Assembly: GCA_951217055.1 (NCBI GenBank)
Contig: OX578286.1
Location: 41,989,937 to 42,053,936, forward strand
DNA length: 64,000 nucleotides
Source: Gerris lacustris
Taxonomy: Eukaryota; Arthropoda; Insecta; Hemiptera; Gerridae
Direction: 5' to 3'
Positions within the stretch are counted from its first letter, which is position 1, and each line of letters begins with the position of its first letter. Position numbers and translations under genes: made by a program. Shown one piece after another: positions 23,536-64,000 of this stretch. The notes under the pieces were generated by a model. That model saw only the letters and a list, made by a program, of their open reading frames with translations, was not told the DNA's origin and searched no databases.

Positions 23536-24034
23536 CAATGCGATTATTGCTAGAAATAACTAGAAATTGGTAGATGTCTTCTATGCAATATGTGAGGTAC
23601 AGGTACAACCTATTGCATCATACTTTTTTTTTAGTCTCGTGCACTCGTGCAACTCTTTTAAAACGTATTGCATGATGTATTGTTTATTTTATTTTTGGCC
23701 TTCGTATTAAAACATTTTGTTCATCTCTATTTAATATTAACCCTGCATTAAATTATTTGATAGTTTTTTTCATTGAACAATATCTTCATCTATAAATCTT
23801 AAATATTCTTTTACGAATCCACGTAATGGGTTAAATTATATTATGGCTGTCGTTGAGGGGGAAATATATTCCGATGAATAATTATTATGAAACCAATCTA
23901 AGTAAAAGTGATTCACACTTGCCTGGGTATGAGATCAATAAAGCTGAGTCAATATTTGCCCTTATATCTTGATGATGATAATGTTTTAATATCTGCATAC
24001 ACACTTGACTTGATTGAATCGTTAAATATAGATA

Positions 24035-25480
24035 TTATTTTTAATTAAAAGTATGTAGTCTAAAAATCTGCTATTACGTTTTGCTGAGTAATATACTGAT
24101 TGAGTTTACTTTGTTATGTGCGTTAACAAGAAAAATCTTATTCACTTTGAGTAAGTTAATTAAAAAGTTTATTCACTATGAGTAAGTTATCAGCAATATG
24201 TTATTAGTTTGAGTAAGTTAATAGGAAATTTAAAGTAAGTTAACAAGAAAAGTATATTCATTTTGGGTAACTTAGTTGACTTTAAATAAGTTAATATCTA
24301 TATTATTAGGGGCCGTAGGCAAAACCAAGGACCCTTATATTTTCCTGCGTGTGTCTGTCCGTCCGTCCTGTCGCGTGCTCTCACGGCTACACCTTTCGTC
24401 CGATCACTTTGAAATTTGGCATGTATGTGTCTTGTATCTACCCACATATTTTAAAAATATAGCGACTTAAAAATAATATTTTTCAAAAAAAATAGGGTAA
24501 AAAAACTTAGGGGTTAACATTTTTTATTTTTTTTTTCGACACCGTGAGGGGTATCATATGAAAGGGTACGTCGAGCTGATTACAAAAATATATTATAATT
24601 CTTTGGTTGTAACTTTGATAGGGCGAGCGTAGGCAAGTTTGAAGTGGGTATGAAACGTGTCCCCCCCCCCCTCTATCTCGCTTATGTGACGTGCAAAAAA
24701 TCTGAAAAAATTCTTGAACATTCTTCGGCCAAAAGTAAAGATACCACTTTTTGGAAATTTCGAAAAAAAATATTCTTTTATTTTTTATTGACAAAATACG
24801 TTTTTTTATAACTATGGTCTTTTCGATGTATTTATATGGTTGTAGTCCGGTTCAGTGGCAAAAAAATACTTTATCAGAAGTTTGTTTATGTGTTTTGAGA
24901 ATATCAGACCCATAGGATAGTTCAAAGTAAGCTTTTTAGCATTTTAAAAAACACCATCAATAGGGTACTACTTAAACTATAATGTGTGGTGGCCTACGGA
25001 CCCTCGCTGTGTGCTGACTAGCACACACTTGACCTGTTTATTTTTTTAATTAAAAGTAGTATTAAAAATCAGCTATTTAGTTTTGTTTAACAATAAATAA
25101 AATGTTTATAAAGTTTATTAACTTTTACTTAAATAAGTTATCTAAAACAATTTATTTACTTTAAGTTAACAAAAAAGTTTAATCATTTTGAGTAAATTAA
25201 CATGAAAATGTCATTTTCTTTGAGTAAGTTCATAAGAAAAGTATATATTCATTTTAGGTAACTTATTTAACTTTAAATAAGTTAATATATTTTTTTTTTT
25301 AAATTAAAAGTTGCATTAAAATACAGCTATTGAGTTTTGTTTAATAATAATTAAAATGATTAAGTTTATTCACTTTAAGTTAACAAAAAAGTTTAATAAC
25401 TTTAAGTAAATTAACATGAAAATGTCATTTACTTTGAGTAAGTTAATAATATAAATCTATTTATTTTGAGTAAGTTTAAC
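24035..25480. repeat. About 250-bp tandem repeat, three units, split by a transposon
   Basis: Units starting TTTAATTAAAAGTA at about 24040, 25042 and 25293 share TCAGCTATTNAGTTTTG, TTTGAGTAAGTTAA and AACATGAAAATGTCATTT. An AGGGTCCGTAGG element separates the first from the other two. Shorter GAGTAAGTTAA repeats lie inside each unit. Confidence 0.7.
24306..25039 (+). mobile_element. AGGGTCCGTAGG HINE-like element, copy 3
   Basis: Full-length relative of the copy at 19822, with 3' stem GTGTGCT/AGCACAC around GACT and tail ACTTGACCTGTT. It sits in the tandem array, so it is younger than the array. Confidence 0.8.
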
Positions 25481-25900
25481 AAAATCTTAATTATTAACAA
25501 CTAAACTCGGTGTACAAACGTGAATTATCAAAATATTACAATGGGAAGGACTTAGTAACACTTTTATTATCATTTAAATGAATGATAACCTGTCAATGGG
25601 ACACATTGAGGTCAGATAAATAAAGAAGAGACGATATTGCTGTATTGTTCCGTGTCATATAATAAAATTATAGACATGACACAATATCATTGTTAAGATA
25701 GAAAATAAATCAAATATTTAAATAGTGTTTTTCGATATTAAAAAAATCATGTGTCCGATACAATTTTAAACAACACAGTACATGGGGCAACCGGTATGGC
25801 GCCCCATAGGATATGGGGCAACAGCAACAAACTTTCTTATATAAATTACTAATTCGATTAGTGTTTGCCATTTGTTATAGTTGTTCCTTGGTTATTTTTT

Positions 25901-26380
25901 AGGGTCCGTAGGCAAAACCAAGGACCCTTATATTTTCCTGCGTGTGTCTGTCCGTCCGTCCTGTCGCATGCTCTCACGGCTACACCTTTCGTCCGATCAC
26001 TTTGAAATTTGGCATGTATGTGTCTTGTACCTACCCACATATTTTAAAAATATAGCGACTTAAGTAAAGCTGACCAAAAGTAAAGATACCACTTTTTGGA
26101 AATTTTCAAAAAAATATTATTTTATTTTTTATTGACAAAATAAGTTTTTTTTATAACTATGGTCTGTTCGATGTATTATATGGTTGTACTCCGGTTCAGT
26201 GGCAAAATAAATACTTTATCAGAAGTTTGTTTATGTGTTTTGAGAATATCAGACCCATAGGATAGTTCAAAGTAAGCTTTTTAGCATTTTAAAAAACACC
26301 ATCAATAGGGTACAACTTAAACTATATAGTGTTGCCTACGGACCCTCGCTGTGTGCTGACCAGCACACACTTGACCTGTT
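25901..26380 (+). mobile_element. AGGGTCCGTAGG HINE-like element, copy 4 (internal deletion)
   Basis: Both ends are intact, but the middle from the poly-A block through the C-run is missing. The join is at ATAGCGACTTAAG/TAAAGCTGACC. The 3' stem is GTGTGCT/AGCACAC around GACC. Confidence 0.8.
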
Positions 26381-26396
26381 TATTTATTTTTATTTT

Positions 26397-26935
26397 CTCA
26401 TATTACCTTTTATATAAAGAGAGAAAGTTTTGTGATAGTGAGAAAATTCAATTTTGAAATGTTGATGGATGTAAGTATACGTTTTGGCAACTTCTTTAGA
26501 TTGTTACTCCCCTAATAAATAAAACAGAGGGGAGTAACAATGTAAAGAAGTTGTACGGAATGTTCTTCTTTAGAGTGTATTACTCCCCTTATAAAATCAA
26601 TAGTGTGATATTCCTTTGTCCTAAAGTACATTGGACTAAACAACCCTTTGTCTTTATATTTATTTAGTCTAAGCCATTTATATTCTAAAAAAACATAGGG
26701 GAGTAACAATCTAAAGAAGTACCCACGTTTTGAGGTCCTATGCGTCTAAAAATGTGATTCTAGTTTGCCGGTTGTAGACTGCAGACGCATGGAGCCAGCA
26801 TAAAAAAACAACTGTAACGATTTAGATGAATTTTGGCAAACTTAATCTGAAGAATCATACTCGAAATGATTAAATATATTTTGGTTCTTAATTTGGGGGG
26901 CACTACCCCAAAATACTCTTTAAAGTAGATATTAT
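26397..26935 (+). mobile_element. ACTTTCTCATATA HINE-like element, copy 4, interrupted and 3'-truncated
   Basis: The 5' part reads to GATGGATGTAAGTATACGTTTT. The element continues after the MITE with CACGTTTTGAGGTCC and GAATTTTGGCAAAC. The 3' terminal repeat is absent. Confidence 0.7.
26486..26723 (+). mobile_element. GTTACTCCCC MITE, long form, copy 4, nested
   Basis: It is inserted in the preceding HINE-like element. The flanks TACGTTTT and CACGTTTT match at 7 of 8 bases, and the host family normally reads TTTACACGTTTTGAGG across this point. This defines the insertion and an 8-bp duplication. Confidence 0.85.
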
Positions 26936-27022
26936 TGGCGATTTTTTATTCTTAATTATGTTTATTTTTTTCTCAAAAATAGTTTTATGATTATTTAGTT
27001 TTTTAATTATTTCGTCGTCCAT

Positions 27023-27148
<126 letters not shown>

Positions 27149-27149
27149 G

Positions 27150-27960
27150 TAAAAATACGGTTGAGGTAGCGTATCTGGAGCATCATGTATAGAAATGAAT
27201 AAAACTGGCTCATAGAATTAAAGTCTTTTCTGTAGATTGATAAAAAATGCACCAATTATGGATACTTCTTCATTTCATAAGTTTTCTCTTGATACATTTT
27301 CCATCTTCAGTCCTCTATTTTGAGACACAGCTGTATACAGGTCGATTTTGCGAATCTTTGCCGTATATGTATCGTCGTAGATTACCTGGGCTTCGATGTA
27401 GCGTATCTGGTTTTTCGAGAGAGTATGAAATGAAAGAGTATCCATAAATAATGCAATTTTTATCAATATGCAGGAAGCACTTTAATTATAAATGCATTAC
27501 ATTTGTCAGTTTTTCCTTTTCTATACGTGATGCCCCAGATACGCTACCTCGACCAAAAATACATATGTGAATTTAATTACTATAGAAGGTTACAATCTTA
27601 TATTTACAGAAAATATGCCCTGAGAGGTTTGAAGTATATAATAAACTTAGTTTTTCACTTTATAAGTGTCTAAGTGTGGGAGAAAAGTCGATATTTCCCA
27701 AGTAAAACTTATATATCTTATAAAAGCTTTGAAAACAAGGTTACATAGTGAGTAGTGACGGAACACTTAAGTTCAGTTTAAAATCAATAATTGTTTAGTA
27801 GTGTATTAAAAGCATCACTTTGACGATATAGATGTAAACTTGGATGTTACTAGGCTCTATAGAGTCCGCCTCCGCTTTCTTCAGCCTTTTCATAGCTCCC
27901 ATACGTGTAATATGGGCAGAAAATGTGAGCTATATTCTCAAGCTATGTTACTATTATATA
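27150..27960. other. No recognisable feature
   Basis: Around 27160-27550 the phrase 'GAGGTAGCGTATCTGG' recurs in inverted form (CCAGATACGCTACCTC), with a 'TCGATGTAGCGTATCTGG' between them. This suggests the remains of a terminal-inverted-repeat element of about 390 bp. No exon is supported. Confidence 0.4.
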
Positions 27961-29059
27961 CAGGGTGACTGGCGTTATATGTGAAAAAATAGTGTGTTGT
28001 TCTACGCCTCAAGGGCTACAAAAAACACTATATAAACCATGGGTCAAATCTTAACCGTTCTCCCACAAAATCAAATTTCATGATTTTTTTAAGATTACAT
28101 ACCTTTGCTCATAAAAATGCTTATTGCACCAAAAGTAAAAAAGCTAGAATTAAATTTTTGGCACCGTTGTAAAGCTGACGAAATTTTATATAAGAAACAT
28201 GTAATTATAATTTTCATGCCTTCAAATTATATGACAAAACTTTTATACAAATCTTATTTTTAAGAACAAAAATTTTAAAAATAATTTTTTGAGGTTCCAT
28301 ATCTTGGTAAACAACCGAGCTCAAACTTTTCGGACTTCAGGAAAAACTTCCTTATTTACTAACGTTTCGATCGATATTAATATTATTACCCATTCATAAG
28401 GCAGAAGTTTTAGTAAACTTCGTTGAAAGTGAAAAAGAAAAATATTTATTGTTGCTAATGTTGAAAAAAAGATGAGTATACTAAACCAACCTTGCTTGTT
28501 TTTCATTATTTAATCACCTGTAAGTCAAGAATTGCAACAATAAACACGATTCTTTTTTACTTTCAGCGAAGTTTAATAAAAATTCCACCCAATGAATGGG
28601 TGGAACATTCATGGAAAACATATATGGGAATAATATTAATATCGATCGAAACGATAGTAAATAAGGAAGTTTTTCCTGAAGTTCGAAAAGTTTAAGCTTG
28701 GTTCTTTACCAAGTTATAGAACCGCAGAGAAATTGATTTTTTAATTTTTTTTCTTAAATATAACATTTTTATACATTGTTTGTCATGTAATTTGAGGGCA
28801 TGCAAATTAAAATTGCACTTTTCTTATTGGAAAATTTGTCAGCTTTACAACGATACCAAACATTTTGTTCTAGCTTTTATACTTTTGGAGCAATAAGTGT
28901 TTTTATAAGAAAAGGTATGCTATCTTAAAAAAAATCAAAAAATTTGACCTTGCGGGAAAGCGGTTAAGATTTGACCCATGGTTTATATAGCGGTTTTTGT
29001 GGCCCATAAGACGTAGAACAACCTACTTCATTTTTTCACATACAAAGCCAGTCACCCTG
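27961..29059. mobile_element. Second long-arm foldback transposon, TA-flanked
   Basis: CAGGGTGACTGGC and its inverse form the tips, flanked by TA (27959-27960 and 29060-29061). Arms of about 500 and 530 bp surround a loop of about 70 bp. The tip shares CAGGGTG with the foldback at 6745 and the MITE at 46613, but the arms are unrelated. It has Tc1/mariner-like target choice and no transposase. Confidence 0.85.
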
Positions 29060-29111
29060 TATATTGAAATACATAGTATATAATTTAGTATATTGATGTA
29101 TTTAATATGTT

Positions 29112-29325
29112 ACTCCATCGCAGTAGGATTATACAAGGTGTCAAGTAATTACTAGGCTAAACTTTATGAAATAATTTGTTAGATGTTAGATTAAAACATT
29201 CAAGAATCAAGAAGTACATTTAGCAAATGGTCTTAGTAGGTATGGAGGTACTTGGGCCTCTCCCCACCACTGCCTACTATACCACGTCCGCCTTTACCGC
29301 TCTCCCCTCTCAAGACTACGCCCAC
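29112..29325 (+). repeat. TCCATCGCAGTAG repeat, copy 1
   Basis: About 210 bp is also found, at moderate divergence, at 33648-33856. Shared marks are CCATCGCAGTAG, ATTATACAAGGTGTC and ACTTGGGCC. The two overlapping frames here are not preserved in the second copy, so coding is unlikely. Confidence 0.7.
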
Positions 29326-29329
29326 TTCC

Positions 29330-29776
29330 ACATACTTAGTGTCCTATCCCTACCTTACTCAGTTTTATTGTTTAGTCTGTCTGGATGTTTTCTGTATCTG
29401 TATGTGTCTGTACAGTGAGTGCAAAAACACACACAGTGATTAACTCAATGTGTATAGTATGTTTAAAAACACATACAGTACACGCATTTACGAATTGAGT
29501 TGAAACTTGGTACAGTATTCAGTCTTACTAAAGTCCGCTTAGGGAGAAAATATTACTTCCGATTTTAAAACTGCTCCCATTTCAATTATTTAAAAAGCTT
29601 AATAACTTATAAGCGAGATGTTGCTCCACCAGGCCCTGAACTAACAATGGACAGACTGGGCATTTGTCAAGGTCCTCTAAAATCCTGTTAGAAGAGAAAT
29701 AAAGAAAGCGAAAGTCGAAATGGACCAAGAACAAAGTTTGAAATCAATGCGCTAATGTTCTTGAGTTGTTCATGTT

Positions 29777-29813
<37 letters not shown>

Positions 29814-32340
29814 AACATACATACTGACAGACAGAGGAAAAACAAAGCAAGATAGTGTATAAATTATGTACATGTTATTTCTTGAATTATCCTAACAAAT
29901 CATAATATATAAAATGAAATTTTTATAAGTAATTTCTAGACACCTTATATACCTAATTATGTATCCGTAAAGATTTAAAAATTTGAATGCGGATTAAATA
30001 ATATTTTATTGTGTAAAATACATAGATATCGATGTATCGAAAATATCGATATATCGGACCAAAAAATATCTATAAACTCTCGATGTATCGGCAACATTTT
30101 TGGTTAAATGTTTTTGCAATTTCGAATGCAAAAATATTCCGATACATCAATCAATCGATAGGTGAAATATCGAAGTCATCATATGCCCCAACCCTGATGA
30201 CAAAATGAAAGCAACATTTTTATTAGGGAAATAAATAAAACGTCCAGTTGGTGTTGGTACACCTGGAAGGTAAACATAACAGCTGGCCATGCTGTTATCG
30301 TTATCACTCACTTTTACTTTAGAATCTAAACAAAGCTGTTTCATGTTTTCTTGTTGCTGGTGCCGTGAGACAGTCCGTATTGTAGTGTTGAAAGTATTTA
30401 GCTTCTCCTTAATGCAATGTTGACCGCTTCGATAAACAGTTGATAAGAATAGACGCTTACACGATGTTAAATACGCCAAGTGGTGAAATGTTGTGATGAA
30501 CTTAAGTACCGGATAACGTTACCTGGTAGTAAGAATTATGTTTTTATTTATTCACAAAACCATTATGAATTATGTTCACATGATTTACCTGAAGTATAAT
30601 CTAGAATTAATTATTATTACGTTGTGGTCTTCTAATACTATATAAATGTTTTTTTAATGTTACGTCAAGAAGGGGGGTCATCAAATTATTGAAGTCTATC
30701 TCATTAAATTGGTTATATTTCGTCCTATGAGAGACATCTTTAGCCGGTTATATATTGATATTGTTGTTTACATTCAGCTTGATTAAGTAAACATTGACTT
30801 TTTTTATTAACAAAAACATGTCGAAGAAAATCATACCTCAAACATTCCACTACTTACATAATGTTATAACTACTAAAAGTTACTTGAGTTTACAATGCAA
30901 TTTAATGACAGTAAAAATATAATTTCTAGCTAATTTGACAAGAAAGTTACTTAAGAAGTTAATAAGAATTAAAATAATCATAATAAATTATATATAAATA
31001 AATAATAAAATAATCTTCACATCTTTCTGACTCAAAACTTAAAAGCACAATCTAGGACAACCTAGAACTTTTGATTGTCCTCCACTCTACCCCTATATAA
31101 TTGACTAATAATTTATAGGATGATGAATTATATGGGTATAGGGGACTTGCACCTGCTAGGTATAGAGGTTCTTTGTCCTGTTAAATTCTAGCCAAGGCTT
31201 ATAAATGTATGGTATTATATATATATAATATAATTCAAAACCTACAAATTAATTTACACTTGTAGTTATGTATGAATTGTTCTGTATATATATTGTCTAA
31301 CACATCATATTAACACTATTCACATTTCAAATTGTTGAAAGATGAAGAAAAAAAATATGTGTGAGGCTCTCACGCATTAGAAGTGAAACTTAAGTTCTAA
31401 AATGCATTGCTCTCTTTCATTTTTTGATGAATTTATTATTTCAGGATTAAGAAATGGTTATGGGAAATTTAATTGAAAAAAAAATATTGCTATGCTAAGG
31501 CAACCACATTTATTCAAAAAAAAAAGTTTGTTTTGATTTGCTGGTCTTTAAATAGATATAATACAATTAATCTGTAAAAATGTTACACTTGGACGAGTCT
31601 CGAATCGCAAACTTCGTTACACGATTTCACTATATGATAAAATTCACTCTACCGCCGCCAAAGAAGTTTCACTTCAAAAATGTTTAATAACACCTAATAT
31701 TTTGTCGGGACCACAGTATTATTTCATGTTAATCAATTTTTCATATTAAGCATTTTCATGTTAAACGTACAAAAGCTGCTAGTCTTGAACTAAAGTATTT
31801 TTTAATTGTTCTGTGATAAGTTCATCGTGAAAATAATTTGTTGTTGAAATTTCACCCTTTTGTTAATTAGTTTATTTTGAAGGAAAATCTGGGTGGAATT
31901 GTTTTCACGAACACTGATAGATGACTTAACACAATACCAAGCCCTTATGATGCAACTATACTTGATTTGAACAAAAGGTGGAACATGTCACCTCTCCTAC
32001 ACGGTCGTCTGCTTTTGGCATTATCTTTTGTGTGTATTAGATATTGCTTTTGTGTCCCCCCCCCCCCACACGCCCACTTCTCGGATGGCCGTGTGTTGGT
32101 TGGAGTTTGATGCAATGAAAGGGGTAGGGGAGGTGGGTTCAAGGTCTGACGAGGTAGGATCATTGATATTGGGACGTGAAAGGGGAGAATTTCATGAATT
32201 TATTTATTCCTTGGGAATTCTACGAGGAATCACAATGTATTGTCTTTACTGTTGCATTTGAAACTGTCATTTTCTAGATACAATATAAGTATTTCTCTTC
32301 TCAAAAATCATTAGTTTTCTAAAGACAAATAAAAATAATT
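29330..32340. other. Mostly unannotated AT-rich stretch
   Basis: It contains a homopolymer of about 32 A near 29780-29811, a cluster of TATCGAT-like motifs at 30020-30160, and a frame open on the minus strand from 30520 to 30147 with no ATG at its start. No confident gene, RNA or bounded transposon is seen. Confidence 0.4.
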
Positions 32341-32803
32341 GGTTCGAGACAACTCAGACAAACTTTCTCATACACAAGTTCATAATTACTTAGCCCAATG
32401 TTTTCTATTTATTAGTTATGTTTTCTATTTTCGTGTTTTCGCAGTACATTTAATTATTATTGAACATTTCTTCAAAATTTATCATAAAAATAACTTCTTG
32501 GGCGGGGAATCGAACCCAGCCTTTCTCTGTCCACATTTAAAGCTATTTTCTCAGGAACTAGATTTGTCCCAGGAAAATGGCTTATATCGTAAGAATCATA
32601 TTTAAATGTACTAAATTTTAGAATTTTTTTAAAATCAAAATCGTCTGAACTGTTTTCAAGAAATACTTCTTTCAGAGTTTTTGGGGGGTAGCGCCCTAAA
32701 ATTTGGAGCTAAAATTATTTTCACGATTTCGCCTTGGGGTATGATTTTTTCTGAACATGTATGCCAAATTTTTGTAGTTTCTCTTTATATGAAAAAGTAA
32801 AAA
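32341..32803 (-). mobile_element. ACTTTCTCATATA HINE-like element, copy 5 (minus, internal deletion)
   Basis: The 3' stem-loop (GGTTCGAGACAACTCAGAC on the plus strand), the AACTTTCTCATA inverted copy and the GGGAATCGAACCC box are clear. The join from GGCATACATG to the 5' AGTTTCTCTTTATATG shows loss of the GTCT tract region. Confidence 0.75.
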
Positions 32804-32974
32804 AGAAAACAGGGTATTTGGAAAAGTTAAAGACCCCCAGGTTGAGGGATTTCAAGTCTGACATTTTGTTCCTTCTACTGGCTGTGTCTTATTGGGCGTT
32901 GATAATCGTGATATTTTACGTCATTAATAATAAAAAAATGTTTATACAACTAAAAAAAAAAAAAAAAAAAAAAC

Positions 32975-33135
32975 GGCACTTCTTTAGACTGTTACTCCCC
33001 TTATAAAAGCAGAAGTGTAATATTTCTTTGTCCTAAAGTACATTGGACTAAGCATCCTTCTGTCTTAATAGTAATTTAGTCAAAGTTATTAATATTTTAA
33101 AAAACATGGGGGGAGTAACAATCTAAAGAAGTACC
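32975..33135 (+). mobile_element. GTTACTCCCC MITE, short form, copy 5
   Basis: 161 bp, the same length as the copy at 42750. It starts GGCACTTCTTTAGACTG and ends CTAAAGAAGTACC. The flanks AAAAAAAC and AAAACAAC agree at 7 of 8. It lies about 215 bp upstream of the first visible SPCA exon. Confidence 0.85.
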
Positions 33136-33350
33136 AAAACAACTGCTGAATCTAGAATCACAAATTTTGTCTCCGAACTTGCTTTATTGACTTAAACCTC
33201 AGGCAAGAAAGGATTTAGATTTAAATCAATTATTTTGTTTCACAAATTATTATTATATTGATATAGTTCTTTCAAATTCTAGCAATTTTTTTTTTTTTTT
33301 TTATCTTCTGTTATCTATTCTTAATCTATTTTCTTTGTGTTGTGTTATAG

Positions 33351-64000
<30,650 letters not shown>

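Noticed and set aside
23188..23538. Minus-strand frames with repeated Phe-Asn-Leu-Pro-His-Ile-Ser-Thr
   Set aside because: They are a by-product of the 17-bp minisatellite, and the same period is open in more than one frame.
30020..30160. Cluster of TATCGAT motifs as insulator or DREF/BEAF sites
   Set aside because: The stretch looks like a degenerate AT-rich repeat and there is no supported promoter next to it.
30147..30521. Minus-strand open frame of about 125 codons, less AT-rich than its surroundings, with a GTGAGT donor-like site at 30306-30311
   Set aside because: No ATG at its start, no recognised domain, and no neighbouring exons. It could be an exon of an unseen minus-strand gene but cannot be supported.

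Overview
The window is AT-rich nuclear DNA from an animal, most likely an arthropod and probably an insect. The evidence is a gene split by GT-AG introns, dense short transposons, half-tRNA-primed Copia DNA, and several repeat families with the (GTCY)n and stem-loop design known from insect Helentron-derived elements. The species cannot be named from the sequence.

One host gene is clear. From 33351 to the right edge, 18 plus-strand exons encode about 813 codons of a secretory-pathway Ca2+/Mn2+ P-type ATPase (SPCA; ATP2C1/Pmr1 family). Exon phases agree throughout. The order is N-terminal domain, M1-M2, actuator TGE, M3-M4 with PEGLP, DKTGT, nucleotide-binding KGA, TGD, GDGVND and M5-M8. The extreme N-terminus (exons upstream of 33351) and the end of the protein (M9-M10, right of 63716) are not seen.

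Bases 1-33350 hold no exon I can defend. They are a mosaic of non-autonomous transposons, foldbacks, AT microsatellites and minisatellites. The same families reappear in the SPCA introns, often nested. Intron 8 (7.7 kb) is the extreme case: a TA-flanked MITE contains an 'AGGGTCCGTAGG' element, which contains a 3975-bp Copia retrotransposon with identical 155-bp LTRs and two long minus-strand ORFs.

The most interesting pattern is that at least five otherwise different repeat families share one blueprint. Each has a family-specific terminal repeat that recurs inverted near the 3' end, followed by a small stem with a 4-nt loop, and most also have a 5' hairpin. Most share up to two internal modules: a (GTCY)n tract followed by a GAAATTTGGCA core, and a GGGGTATCAAATGAAAG block leading into (AT)n. 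This matches Helentron-associated elements (HINE/DINE-1-like) and suggests an active, module-swapping rolling-circle system in this genome. Other elements with visible boundaries include PIF/Harbinger, piggyBac, hAT, pogo/Tc1-mariner-like MITEs, a tRNA-derived SINE with target duplications, and an abundant MITE of uncertain superfamily with about 8-bp target duplications.
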